From Siderastrea siderea (Eukaryota > Cnidaria > Anthozoa > Scleractinia > Rhizangiidae), in NCBI GenBank assembly GCA_964030785.1, contig OZ034975.1, positions 20,738,142 through 20,802,141 of the forward strand: DNA of 64,000 bases, in the 5' to 3' direction. The translations under genes and the position numbers were made by a program. This document shows positions 45,362-58,130 of this stretch, in pieces. The notes beneath the pieces were generated by a model that was not told the origin of the DNA, ran no database searches, and was given only the letters and a program-made list of their open reading frames with translations. The stretch's first letter is position 1. Every line of letters begins with the position of its first letter.

Positions 45362-45785
45362 TCCCGGGGGGGGACTCACATATGAAAGTGATGGGGATGC
45401 TCGACGTCTCGCTTAGGGTTGCAAATTGCAGATTTTGGTCTCACTTAGGGTGTTGAGGACGGAAAGCCAATATTTTTACCCACACAGGTATCGCTTAGGG
45501 TTCAGTGTGTGAAGAAATATCTATATTATACTGTGTTAGTGGTCTCGAGCAGCACAGAAATCGCCGTTGTTAAAATTTACTCATAGAAGACAGCATTCGA
45601 TTGCAACATCTTTAGCGCAATTAACCGTCTCTATAGCTCTTATTCAGTTGTCTGTTTTTGCATGGTCTCCCTTAGGGGTTAAATAAAGCCCGGAGCCACG
45701 CCCAGATTGGTCTCCTTTAGGGTGTTAATTTTAATTTTCCGACGAGCATCCCCGTCACTTTCATATGGGAGTCCGCCCCCCGGGA
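45362..45785. mobile_element. MITE of the CCCGGGG family, copy 3
   Basis: Left end CCCGGGGGGGGACTC then CATATGAAAGTGA and GGGGATGCTCG; the right end is the inverse (CGAGCATCCCCGTCACTTTC then GGGAGTCCGCCCCCCGGG). GTCACT stands beside both ends. The interior has GCTTAGGGTT-type words. In CBS intron 4. Confidence 0.75.
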
Positions 45786-48700
45786 CGTCACTACAAAAAT
45801 TTCTTGGCTTGATAGGTTACCAAATTTCCTTGGCATTATGGTGCTCCACTGGCGTGCTAGCGCATGGGCTCCACTATAATTATGGCCTCCATTATTAATT
45901 AAGGACTTCCTGCAATAGAATATAATTACTCCAACGTAATATACATGTACAATTGACTACCATCACTTAAAATTTTAAGACAATTTTCATTTCTAAGGTG
46001 AATTAATCTGCTGACATTGTGTCTTTTTTTGATTCAGTCAATGTCATAATCACTTCAGTTCGAGATGAAAGCTGGGGGATAATTTTGGCCAAAGGAAGTC
46101 TCACATTGTATCAGACAAGATAAAAATTACCGAGTTTGAGAAAGCCAACGTAACAGTATTTATTTAATGATTGAAAGTAGTAATCTGTTACATAGATTAC
46201 TGGCGCCATTTTTGACAAGGGTGAACTTGTGGGCTTCATGTCTACTTAACGTAGCCTGCGAGTCAAAGCAATTTCGCTTCTCCCAAGGAGAAACTTAGGC
46301 ATTAAAAAGAAACAGTAACCTGCAGGTATCGTACACCGTCATTCTTTTCCTGAGGTTGGGAGTTTAAGTCCGTCAAACTGATAAGTTTGTAAATCGATGC
46401 TTTGATCATTTAAGATTTAGGAGCTTGTCTCGATGAGCATGTCCAGTGACTTTCCCTACTAAAATCCAGGATTTTGCCAAAGTACGATCATTATGTTCTC
46501 GCATTGGTTCGAGTTTTCTTAAATACTTTATAATTTGAGTGGGTTAAGGCTGTAGTGGCTCAAACTTTTCCACCAGGCGTGAGAAATGGGAACGCAGGCG
46601 TGAGTAGGCATGATCGAGATCACAGTTTTCGATCTGCAGGCGTGACAATCACACCTTAGCTTAGGCAATTGACACCTGGCAGGCATAATAAAGGGCTACC
46701 AGCAGGGATAGAGGTAGTGCCATCTTTTTTTTTTTTAACGCATGGAATGTACAGGCTACAGAAACCAGGAAAAGCTGCTGATTAAAATCAATAAAAAATA
46801 AGAAGTGGGTCAACTGTTTGCTTAATATTTCTGTTGTGATTACAGAATTGCACTGTACTGACAAAAAGATGTGTCAATGGTTGTGAACGGAGACAAAAGA
46901 TAATGAACGAATCATGAAATTAAAGGCAGTCATGATCGGGTGCTGTAGTGTCAACCGCAAAAGCAATTTGCATCAATACACATGTACCACAACAAAGTTA
47001 GATCCTTTTACTTGCTGGTAATTTTTATAGAAAAAGTAAAATTAGAAATGCATGCAAAAATGGTAATCCGGCTAGTCGGAGTTTCAGTTTCTAGATATTG
47101 ATTGCATTGAATTGGTCCATTCACACCTTTAAGTATGAGGCATATAGTCATGTCAGTATTCAGGGAGACAAAGTGCAATTTATTCGCTTTTAAAATAATA
47201 TAATTTTTAGCCACCCTTATTACATGATTATAATTAACAAGCAACCCAGCACACAAACTAGTACCAGCCTAGCCTCCAAACGCTTGAGGAAGTGAGGCTT
47301 TAAGTCGTACTTGTATTAGTTTTTTTTTATGTACATTAGTCATGCTGGGGTTGCTTAAAGACTGTCACTTGAAAATGGTGGTCCCACTAAGCAAGGATTT
47401 ATATTAAATTTTATAGCGGAGCACCATTGCTAAGCAAATTTGGGAACCTATCGATCTGTGAAAATTTTTGGTTGTGACATCAGTGTAGGCCCGTCCGTAG
47501 GCCCATCCGTACAGACTCTGGGGGAGGGGGAGGGGAGTTCCAAGACAACCCGACAGGGGCTGGAGAATGCCATCTTTTCTTGGCGGGAAACCGCGCAGTG
47601 CTTTTGGGCAACCGGCATTTTTCTTGGTGGGAAATCGCATGACTACCATCACTTTTGAAAAGGAGGTTTTTTAAACGCTTAGCTTGTTCAGCAAAACAAT
47701 TGAGTTTGACAAAAGTGCAATTTAGACTTTGAGAGAAAATGTCAAATATCTATATAAATGGAAAGAAAGATTTCAACAGAGTACTCAGTTGTCTTTTTGG
47801 TGGAAAGCAAAAAGTTCAAGGCTTAAAGATTTTATCTTTGTTGTCTGTTCCATGCTGCGAACTCGGTCAGTAGTATTTCGTGTAATAAAATTCAATAGCT
47901 TGAGCGTGCTTTATAATTCTATTGTGCACGCTGATAACGTCAGCAAACAAATGCCTTGAGAAAAAAAATTTCTCCACGAGTGAGCATTTTGCATTCAAAT
48001 ATGGGGGAAACTTGGCAAGGATGTACGAAACCACTGAAGCAAATGACGGTTACAAATTAAGCCATGTAGTTGTACATAGCGAAATTGAATCCTAAAAACA
48101 ATGCATTTTTTCAATATCTGAAGACGCATTGAAACTACGATGATAAAGTCTGGTACGATGCACAAGTGATCGGTGTCAACGAGCTCGACAACATGATTAA
48201 AAGTATCAGCGAGGCGGCAAAATTACTGTCGAAAGGCTAAACCAACCACAGCGTCAGGATCACTGCGATCACCTTGTGGTCGAATGCCATTATCCAAAAT
48301 CACCATAATATTGCAATATCTGGTCACCATAGTCAGCAGAGTTTAGCGCACTACAACGTGCGGCCATCCATTTCTTAACTGCAACGCTGCAGTGAAGTTC
48401 AGTTCTGTCAAGAAGTCTGACGGCCGAAAGCTCTTTTCCCTTTTAATTTAGCACAGCCATAAACAGCCGCACCCAAATTCAAGAACAAATCACGATCAGA
48501 CAGGGCCGGCGGGGAACAACATCAAGCGGCTCTCCTGGCTCGCTCTTCAACAACAACTACGGTGTAACAAGCACGTCACCTTTGTTCAGATTTCAGCAAG
48601 AAAAGTTGAATTAAAAGTCGTGTTTTTCAGCTTAAATATTTCCACATACTTTTACCATGAAAGCATGTTGAAATATTCCTTGGTGTCATAAATGAGATAA

Positions 48701-49079
48701 TGTTGTAAGGAAGATTGAGATACCTTCCTTGAGCTGTTTGCAAGTCGAATTTTTCTAACACACAAAGTCAGGACGGGTGGCCTGTTGTAAATTAGCCAAT
48801 CATAAAGAACCCTTGTTTTTCTTTCAGATAAGAGAGTTTTGTATTTAATCAGAAAATAAACTTCATTTACATATATATGCATAATTATTTACACGCATCA
48901 ATTCACCTGTCAGTTTTTTTACCAATCTGAGACAAGATCGTTAAAGCGTAGCGAATTGTTTTTCTTAGACGAAATAAACAACGCATTGAAGCACAACAGA
49001 GGAAATATCTCTTTACAGAACTACCGTGTTGAAATGTTATAAAACAATTGGTTTATACGTCAAGTTTACTTCGTCGCGA

Positions 49080-49200
49080 TATGAAGCACTTGGGAAGTTT
49101 GAAGAGCTCTCAAGAAGCTAGAGTTGCTCTTGGCTATGCCTTGAGCAACTCTTACGCATCTTTTGTGCTCTCGAAACTTCCCACGTGCTTCAGATCTTCA
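49080..49200. repeat. Fold-back element, about 120 bp
   Basis: GAAGCACTTGGGAAGTTTG at the left is answered by CGAAACTTCCCACGTGCTTC at the right; inner words AGAGTTGCTC and GAGCAACTCT also pair. A small hairpin MITE in CBS intron 4. Confidence 0.7.
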
Positions 49201-49674
49201 TGAAGCATGCTGATGTATGAGCCAATTGTTAATTACCATGAACATGATGAGGTGCATATGCAGTATAGAGACTCTAAACAAGTGTGATGGTCCATGTGAA
49301 TTGTATGGACTGTCAGTTGCAAATGGTACTCTAAAAGCATATGAATATTTATAATTATAAATGGACTGTTAACATTTACCACGCACATATTTTTCCCTTT
49401 GTTTTTCCAAAATTACTGAATTCGCACAATTCTCCTCAGCCTGATATAATGATTTAATGCAACTGTACATGTAGTTTGCTGAAATGTCTGTGATATTTTA
49501 ACAGCTTCAGCCTCGACAAAGTCGACAGTTCACCAAGTTACAATGTGTATAATTAGTGAAATTTTACCAAGTCAATGAAAATCTTTTAGTATTAAAATGT
49601 CTCAATCACAAGATCAGGTGGTGTTTCATCAGGATTTAAAAAAATCATTTTTTTGTATGTGTTTTTGCTTTGAG

Positions 49675-49744
49675 GTTGATGTTCTGCGGGCCCTTGGTGC
49701 AGAAATTGTCCGTACACCAACAGAGGCCAAGTTTGACTCTCCCG
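49675..49744 (+). CDS. CBS: CBS exon 5 (residues 156-178)
   Basis: Acceptor TTTGAG, donor GTAAGT at 49745. Encodes [20 protein letters not shown] then DSP. It follows exon 4 in frame and is nearly the human sequence. Confidence 0.95.
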
Positions 49745-52700
49745 GTAAGTGAAGTGTCAACCATGTTGTGCATACACAACCATCAGAAAAGGCTTTTTTT
49801 TAAAAAAAACTTGTAAAACTGTAGAGACATGCTGTGCATTGTGCAATAATTCTCTATTGCTTAGAATCATTAAGATAGCTGTGTAATAACTGGCACGTCA
49901 CTTAGGTAAATGCAGTGTAAGTGAAGATTGGTTAATGCTGATACAGTCAGCTGTTGCCTTGCAGACACCCCCCTATTTCTGACACCCCGCTACAGTGGTG
50001 TAGTATGGACAACAGCTAAATCCCCTGTGAAAGTTACTTACATTTGACTGAAACAAAGGTTATTTCTCGATGTAAAACTCCCAAGTTTTTCTTTAGTGGT
50101 TTACTAATTCCAACTTAGTACCCACTCTTTAAAATTGACTTAATACCGGATGTACAATACTGGGTCTATCAAATACAGGGTCTTAAATCTAACTTAAACC
50201 TACTCTTTGAAACAGACTAATACAAATACAAATACAAGGTCCAAAATAAAATACTTGTATAGTTTGGACACTTGGGACACTTGGGACGGCTGGGACACTT
50301 GGGACGGCTGGGACACTTGGGATGGCTGGGACACTTGGGATGGCTGGGACACTTGGGATGGCTGGGACACTTGGGACAGCTGAGATACTTGGGACAGCTG
50401 GGACACCTGGGACACTTGGGACAGCTGGGACACTTGAGACACCTGAGATACTTGGGACACTTGGGACAGCTGGGACACTTGGGACAGCTGGGACACCTGG
50501 GACACTTGGGACAGCTGAGACACTTGGGACACTTGAGACACCTGGGACACCTGGGACACTTGGGACACCTGAGACACTTGGGACACCTGGGACACTTGGG
50601 ACACCTGGGACAGCTGGGACACTTGAGACAGCTGGGACACTTGGGACACCTGGGACACTTGGGACACCTGGGACACTTGGCACACATGGCACACTTGGGA
50701 CAGCTGGGACACTTAGGAAACCTGGGACGCTTGGGACAGCTGGGACACTTGGGACACTTGGGACAGCTGGGACACCTGGGACACTTGGGACACTTGGGAC
50801 ACTTGGGACACTTGGGACACCTGGGACACTTGGGACACCTGGGACACTTGGGATGGCTGGGACACTTGGGACACTTGGGACACCTGGGACAGCTGGGACA
50901 CTTGGGACACTTGGGACACTTGGGACACCTGGGACACTTGGGACACTTGGGACACCTGGGACACTTGGAACACCTGGGACACTTGGGACACTTGGGACAC
51001 TTGGGACACTTGGGACAGCTGGGACACTTGGGACACTTGGGACATTTGGGACACTTGGGACAGTTGGGACAGTTGGGACACTTGGGACAGCTGGGTTTAT
51101 CAAGCAGCAGTTTTGAAGTGTTTTTAATTTCTAGGAAGGTAACGAAGGTGTATAGATACCCAGAACAAGAATGGAAGACCATCGCAAAATTTGAGATGGT
51201 AACATAAATAACACAGGCTAAAAACAATATGGAGAGGACAAAATCAATATGGTGATAAGAAGTCTTACCATGTTACCCAGTCTTTAAGCCAATCAAATAA
51301 GTTTATTGTGAGTTGCGGTTTTTCAGAGTAACATTACCATCAACAAACCAATCACAGGAGAGAAATTAGTACTGTTACTAATGAGGCCAAACAGATGTTA
51401 TTTAGATCTCGTTAAAGCAAGCAATAAAACAAGTGATAATTAACAAGAGCACTCAAGAAAGTTACAGTTAACATTAGAGGCTGTTTTTTTGGCAATGCAT
51501 GGAAAATAAATCTTACTCCCATGAATTTTGTCTCAGATCACCAGCGTTGTTTATCTTCGACCCTAAAATTATTAGTCTTAAGGTCACCACTTAAGATCAA
51601 ACGCTTATCTTTCCTGACAACATGCATAGTAGCTACATATCAACCATAGTAACATTACTGAGAACTTAAACCAATCAATATAGAGAGCGGAACAGCAATT
51701 CAGTAAAGAGATGGAAGTGCTGTGCCTAAGTTGTGCCTAAATCTTGTCGAAGCAAGAAAATTCTCCAACAAGGAAAGCTAAGGAATAGTTAAAATTAAAG
51801 TCTGTAGAAAAACAGTAATAGTCCAAGTTATGCCAACCTCTGTGTACTGATGTATCGCCTCACAAGCTGCTTACTACTAGCCTTTGTATGTTTACTTGGC
51901 CACTGAAGTGTTATTGTTTCTCACGCGATGTGGTCAGATCAACAGCAAAAGGGGTCATTGCTAGCCTTTTCGCTTCGCTAAAGCTAAAAATCTGATGGGG
52001 GGAAAATGACAGCGCCGTTTTTTCTTAATAGAGTAAAATATACTCACAGTGAAGGTCGAGTTGTCCATGATTGCTGCCGGACTAAAGCTAGCGAATTTGG
52101 TACGTGAGGCCATGTAGTGAGATTACAAAATGTCAAAAATGTGCCCAGCATGTGCTGCGGTTTCTGGTATTTGTTTTTCCCGAGGGCAGTTTCACTATGG
52201 GTACAGAGGTTACACACAAAACATGTACTCCCCCTGGGTAAAGTCCTTCCTACTTTCCCGTGGGCAAAAGGTCTAGTGGAACCGCAACTTATGAATAAGC
52301 CAATCACAAATGAGAGGCCAAAACTGCACGCCACGCTTTTGTCACGTCTTGCTAAATGGCAAGCACAAGTCGGCCAGTCGAGCACGAACATCGGTGGTAT
52401 CGGTGGTATTGCTACTTCCCACTGTGATTGTATTCAGACAGAGCCCCATTCTTTCAACCTCCTGTAAGTGGACAGGTTTGACTTTAATTCTTTCAAAAAA
52501 AAGTACAGTTTTGCACAAAATCAAGTTTAAATCTAGACGTGTGATTCTTAGATCTGATGTAATTTAATATAGACAGACAAGTGTACTTCTTATTTTCAGT
52601 AATGCTATCCATCTGCTGTTGTTCAAAAGGAAATAGCAACAAGGGGATCTTCCTAGAAAAGCTCAGCAGGCTCTCAGCAGATTTCCTGCTATTATATTCC

Positions 52701-53019
52701 AATTAGCAGATAAATACAATGGAAATGTACACGTAATGTGGCAATGTAATATAATGGCTGGACAAACATTAAAAGACTTGTAGTAGGCCTGTCGACCTCA
52801 CTCTTACCTAAGTGACTGCTAAAACTGATGTCTTCAAAGAAATTCTACTTCAAAAATAAAAGATTGTCTACAAAGGAGGTCCAATTGGACAGAGTATGGA
52901 CTGGGTCAACTGCAGGGGTGGTCCATGGACTCTGGGTCTATGTTTTGTATTAGTATATGTTCCAGTTTTTGTCAGTGGTCTATATTATTACTATTAATTC
53001 ATCCCTGACTGTTTTATAG
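49745..53019 (+). other. CBS intron 5 (3.3 kb)
   Basis: Contains the 9-bp minisatellite (50265-51095). The rest, including frames at 52044-52567 on both strands, shows nothing I recognise. Confidence 0.6.
50265..51095. repeat. 9-bp minisatellite, about 92 units
   Basis: Units GGACACTTG, GGACACCTG, GGACAGCTG and GGATGGCTG alternate without spacer. A 9-bp period keeps frames open, so tripeptide repeats (LGH, GTL, CPK, SVP, SQV) appear in at least five frames on both strands; none is a protein. A GGG occurs every nine bases on the plus strand. Confidence 0.95.
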
Positions 53020-53084
53020 AATCCCACATTGGTGTTGCACAGAGACTGAATAGTGAGATTCCAAATTCTGTAATCCTGGATCAG
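53020..53084 (+). CDS. CBS: CBS exon 6 (residues 179-200)
   Basis: Acceptor TTATAG, donor GTATGA at 53085. Encodes ESHIGVAQRLNSEIPNSVIL then DQ, in frame with its neighbours (phase 1 to phase 0). Confidence 0.94.
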
Positions 53085-53534
53085 GTATGATAATCTTCTT
53101 AACAACTTAATTTGCTTGAAATGGCATTAAGCAGAGCAATAACCTTGGTTACTTTGAAATTGAGCAAGTCTGCCTTTGTATATCATATAATTACTGGTAA
53201 AATACTGTCTTGGATTGGCTAGTTACATGAGGGGTGACCCCTTCTTTGTATCATGACATCATCACTTTTAAGAGAAGACGTTTCTGATGTACACCTGAGA
53301 TTTACCTGGGTAGTAGCTAGAAAAAGCAGAACGTGCCTAAATGAGAACAATCAGAGAGTTCCGCACAAGCTTAGGTATATCAAACTGAGGCTCATAATCA
53401 AAAGAACAAATTAATGCCTTTCCTACCAATTGTATGTTCCAGAGAATGTCCATACCTCCCATGGAAGTTGTTTGGTTTAAGGACGGTGTCTCCTAATACA
53501 GATGTATTTTTGCAAAGGTTGTCATGGGGGAAAA

Positions 53535-53720
53535 GCCCGGGGAGGGGGGATACTCAACAAAGTCTTATAAGGGGAGGCTCCGCCCCGAGGTCCAACCCCT
53601 TACCCTTTTGTATACCATTTCTGACCGAAAACGTACCCCTTTCGTATACCTTCCACTGAAAAATGGTACCCTTTCACATACCTACTTATGAACACTGTAT
53701 CCCTTTTCTAAACCCTTGGA
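53535..53720. mobile_element. Half of a CCCGGGG-family MITE
   Basis: AGCCCGGGGAGGGGGGATAC then GGGGAGGCTCCGCCCCGAGG and AACCCCTTACCCTTTTGTAT are the inverse of 37980-38086. The other terminus is missing; the LINE fragment begins right after. Confidence 0.6.
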
Positions 53721-53734
53721 ATGCAGTTAATGGC

Positions 53735-53968
53735 AGAACGCAGATCTCTGTTTCGCGTGTTATATGAGTGATACTCACGCGAGCAGCTATAGATTCGTTA
53801 AGTAAGTAAGGTGGCCCTAAGCCATGTATGCACTTGAAAAGTAGCATGCATTTGAAATAATCTCTACGCGACTTAAGTGTCGGCCAGCTAAAGGTGTGGT
53901 GTACCTGAGATTGTGGAATTCTGTGGCCTTTGATTATACCAGCGGCACGTCTCTGTAGCTTATCAAGG
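53735..53968 (-). pseudogene. LINE reverse transcriptase, C-terminal fragment
   Basis: The minus strand reads LDKLQRRAAGIIKGHRIPQS then HTFSWPTLKSRRDYFKCML and FKCIHGLGPPYLLNES, then TRNRDLRS after a shift. This is the conserved tail of non-LTR (CR1/L2/RTE-like) reverse transcriptases, beyond the catalytic domain. No stop-free continuation occurs at either side, so only about 75 codons survive. It lies antisense in CBS intron 6. Confidence 0.75.
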
Positions 53969-55346
53969 TAGTCTCATTTGATTTGAGATATTTTTGTTTG
54001 AATTCAGAAAACAACACGTCTTGGGTACAGCAGGGTATGCAAGCAGTGACTTTTTAAAGAAATTTATCATAGTTATCATTTCTGACCTTGCCGGTCGTAC
54101 AGCTAACAATAAATTCTCCTCGGGCTTGCCGGATATCCAATGATAGATAACGTGCCAAGTTGGTTTGCATTTGTTAGTAGCCATCCATGTTGTGCAAAAA
54201 CGAACACGGTCAACCCCCTTATTTATTGCATTTTGAAATGTTCAAAACATAATTTCCAATTGGATCGAGTTTGAGAAAAGTTTAAATATTCCTTCTGTTT
54301 CGCTGGAATCACTTAAGTGTATCACATTACTGATTGCAGTCTCGAATGGAAAACTTTCAGCTCTCCTGCCTTTTCGGCTACCGCCAACGTGATACTGAAA
54401 TTTCCCTCCTTGATGTCCTGCAGTTGGTCAATTGTTCTCTGTTCAGTTACAGGAAGATAAATTGGTTGCTGCTACTTTTACGGTTTTCTTCCAAGATGGA
54501 AGAAAAAAACCACAAAAATAAGGAAATCGTCAAAGCAATCTACAACCTTCATCATAACTTGTTGAGAAGGTTTGGCCATGAACCGAAAGGTTTTATTGGT
54601 ATTGTCTTATTATTCCCTTATAAATTAGTAACTGTCCCTATTCGCCGGTCCCCTAACCCACCCCCCCCCCCCCGTTTCAATGTTGAATGTGTCCCATACA
54701 TTGCTGAAATGTAATCGGCTAAGTACATGTACTTAATTACATCCAATTTGTTCTGACCAATCAGAACAATTGTTCAGGTAATTGATTGGCACAAAATTAT
54801 TTCTGACCAATCACGATTTTTACTTCTGACTGGCGAACGGAAAAAAAAACATGACAACAATAGCATGGTATCAGGCACTGCCTTTCCCTTTCCTTCGTGT
54901 TCCACGCTTGCGTTGCATGCTTCCTGATTACCCCCTATCCCTTCCTTTAAGCACCTGCCACACAGGCTACATATTTCCACTAAATAATCAGGCTGTAAAT
55001 TTTCCTACAGGTAGCTCAACTAAAACTGTCAAAAATTAAACTTGGAGATCGTGAAAACCATTCCAGTCTGAATGAATTGAAACTGCCCAAAATTTGCATG
55101 TTTGATTGGGGGGGGGGAATGGCACTATTGCAACCAATGATCGTCAGGCGAAGCACTAGCTCCAGCTTCGTCTACGGTATAGTAGTCGAAGAATGCACAA
55201 CAGTGTCAGAATGCGCAAGAATCAGCGTTGTACCCAGGCAATTCTTTCTAGGACGCCCGCAGCTATGAAACCTTTTTGCAATTTGACAGCCAGGACTCTT
55301 GCTAGTACGCACCACCGCAAATTAAAGGAAGAAATATACTCAGCAG

Positions 55347-55835
55347 GAACTTGAACCACAGGGCGCCCAGACAGTCTGTTTGAAAATTGAAGGATTTGTA
55401 TGGGAATATTACGAGCTTCGCATTTAAAGCAAAATATTGAGGGTAATGTTGATATTTTTCTTCAAAATAAGCGTAAGCTTACCTCAATTGTTGTGGTTTG
55501 TCGTCCTTGTAGTAGCTGTAAATGGCGAATTTTGGCGAATATTGGCGATTTTGAAGGTTTAGCGTTCGGCGTTTACCTGAGCGTAATATATAAGAGAAAG
55601 TCTTTCTTTAAATATTACGCTCAGGTAAACGCCGAACGCTAAGCCGTCAAAATTGCCTATATACGCCATTTACAGCTACAAGGACGACAAACCACAACAA
55701 TTAAGTTAAGTTTACGTTTACTTTGAAGAAAAATATCAACATTACCCCCGATATTTTTGCTTTAAATACGAGTATTTCCATACAAGTCCTTCAAATTTCA
55801 AACAGATTGTCTGGGCCCCCTGTGCTTGAACATGT
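55347..55835. mobile_element. Fold-back MITE with arms of about 240 bp
   Basis: Left arm words CAGGGCGCCCAGACAGTCTG, TTGAAGGATTTGTATGGG and GTTTACCTGAGCGTAATAT have their inverses in the right arm (55610-55835). The spacer is about 22 bp, centred near 55600. No coding content. In CBS intron 6. Confidence 0.85.
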
Positions 55836-57660
55836 ACACTCTAGGAAAACGTGCAATGAAACACTAAACCACGATAACCTAGGGCGTCAGTTGCGCAGTT
55901 ATTCCCTTTGAGGACGTGCTTGCCCAAAGGGGGTAAATTGCAATTTTTGGTCAAACTTAAAATGTGAGTTGAATATAGATATGGGGTCAAGGAATTACTC
56001 AATCTTTGCCTTTTGCAGTCTTAGAATTATCCAGGCAGATATTAGGTAATTCGTTTTTCTCAGTGGGGCACCGTGTCTGTTAGTTAAGACGGCCCATAGA
56101 GCGGCGCCGTCTTATAGTATTACCAATTGAAATTCCTTTCATCGCGGTAGGTTCTTCAAGGTTACGGTCGATTGGTTGGTATGTTTTAAATTGATATATA
56201 CTGCCACGGGAGGGATGAAAAGGGGAGATATTTTGACCATGGTATTCTTGGGGACACGGGATGTTTTATGCAATTGACGGTTGATTAATGAAATGAAAGG
56301 AATGTCGTTGTGGGAGGTTGTTAAAGGTCATTGGAGATCAATGTAGTTTGTTGTATAGCTTCTGTTTTCTGGAAACGTCTGGTTTGGTTATGAACTCAGA
56401 CTAATTTTCAATCCACGCGTTTGAAATCGACCTCATATAAAGAGGGAACAAAAACGCTAGAATCGAACCTTGGTTAATGTTGTCGCATCAAGATATTTAG
56501 CGCTGATATTTCCATAAGTAGTCACGTAAATTGGTATGTTTAACACTGAAAATATCAGGGCTGTAGGAGAATTCAGAGGTTTACTTCTAGTGGCTCACAA
56601 ATTAACTGCAGCTTGCAAGGGCCGTTATTGATAAACCACAAGCTATTCTTGTCGTTAATTATCGTTGTTGTTGTTGTTGTTGTTGTTTTGTTCACAGAAG
56701 TCTATAAAGTTGGTGTGACGTTGTTAAATAAATATTTTTGGATTACTGCGTAAGGGGGGTCCATGCCTTCAGGATTTACTAAGCAACTGTCAAATGTTTT
56801 AGAGACCCGTAGCAGGGAAAAGTTGAAAAACATTACAATTAATGTGCCAAAAATATATATAATTAAAACACATTAATGTGCAACAATCAGTCTTGAATGC
56901 TGATGCCAAAAGTGCCTTTTATAATTTCACAACCTTTAACGGGGTTCGACATCTGTTCAGTCACTAGGCACCGGGCAAGTGGGCCTCAAAAAACTACTAG
57001 TCCAACGCACATTTCAGTCGCCCAGGTTCCTACCAATGTCTTTCTCGACCCATATCACCTTTACCCTGGCAGTGTAACTAAAGACTGTGAATTCAGGACC
57101 GTAATGCCTTTAATAGCTAAAAAAATGCTGTGTATTTGCTGCAAGATTTAATTATCCCATTGTTGCAAAACAAGTCTAAGGAACAAAATTATATTTCTCT
57201 CACCAACTGAGTGACAACGTTACGTAAACGTTAACGAGAGTTAGGTAAAAGAGGTCTTAGCTAAGCTGTCGAATGTTTGAATTTTAACAAACCTTGTAAC
57301 TTTAGGATACTTTTTAAAAACTGATGCTATAAATGTGGTGGATTTTGCCAACAACCTTTGTAACTTTGTTGGCGAAAAAGCAAACAGTAAGCAGCTTTTT
57401 GGCAAATGTTCAACGAACGATGTCCCCATAAAGGTGTCCTTTTTGACGAAATCGACACAAACTGTGGCATTGTGAACAGTGGTACTATCTATGTGACATG
57501 AATTTTTGTAATTGTAAGCTATTTGTTAACGTCTGTATTTTGACGGGGGCGTGCATACAGGTGGCTTTGACTAGGCCAATTTTCTCGCCCCCCCCCCCCC
57601 CCCCCAGTTATTTCAGCCTAGCTACGGGCCTGTTTTGCTAAAAATTCAACCTTTTTTCAG

Positions 57661-57730
57661 TACCGCAATGCTGGCAATCCATTGGCTCATTATGATGGAA
57701 CAGGGGAGGAAATACTTCAGCAGTGTAATG
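57661..57730 (+). CDS. CBS: CBS exon 7 (residues 201-223)
   Basis: Acceptor TTTTTTCAG after a C-run, donor GTAATA at 57731. Encodes [20 protein letters not shown] then QCN. Matches the human [20 protein letters not shown] segment. Confidence 0.95.
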
Positions 57731-58038
57731 GTAATAATTTTATAACATGACTGTATTTTGTGTCAGAAACATACGTGGCTGTAATATAATTTTTTGGCTG
57801 GACATGGCTAAACGATTGATGGGAACGTGGGGACAGGGATGCAAGGGCATGTGTTTGGGGACTTGGGATGAGGGGACACAAAGTCAGGTCCTTAGAGCCA
57901 TGAGAGTCTACATTGTACATTGTTTAAAAGGGGTCTGGAGGATGGGCATGGGGCCAGTCCTTATAAAAACCGTTACTGTGCTATGTGACATAAGGAGGCC
58001 ATAGTAATTGTTTATGAGGTATATGTGTTTATTTTTAG

Positions 58039-58130
58039 GTAAAGTTGATATGGTGGTTCTTGGAGCTGGCACTGGCGGTACTATCACAGGTGTAGCAAGG
58101 AAGATAAAAGAAAAATGTCCAAATGTCAAG
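58039..58130 (+). CDS. CBS: CBS exon 8 (residues 224-254), phosphate-binding loop
   Basis: Acceptor TTTTTAG, donor GTATAT at 58131. Encodes [20 protein letters not shown] then [11 protein letters not shown]. The GTGGT loop (234-238) binds the PLP phosphate (human 256-260). Human CBS has a redox CPGC at 272-275; here it is CPNV, so the second Cys is absent. The following IIGVDPEGS-type exon, the rest of the catalytic domain and the regulatory CBS-domain pair are not found up to 64,000. Confidence 0.95.

Larger units (their letters stand above)
53085..57660 (+). other. CBS intron 6 (4.6 kb)
   Basis: Contains half a MITE (53535-53720), a LINE fragment (53735-53968), a fold-back (55347-55835), C- or G-runs at 54659, 55106 and 57587, and a GTT microsatellite (56664-56692). 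Other frames are not supported. Confidence 0.6.

Noticed and set aside
50189..51227. Long ORFs of 120-336 codons on both strands (Cys-Pro-Lys, Val-Pro-Ser, Leu-Gly-His repeats)
   Set aside because: A 9-bp tandem repeat is open in nearly every frame; it lies within a CBS intron and has no gene structure.
52044..52467. Antisense gene in CBS intron 5
   Set aside because: Frames on both strands overlap, and there is no domain, start context or splice support.
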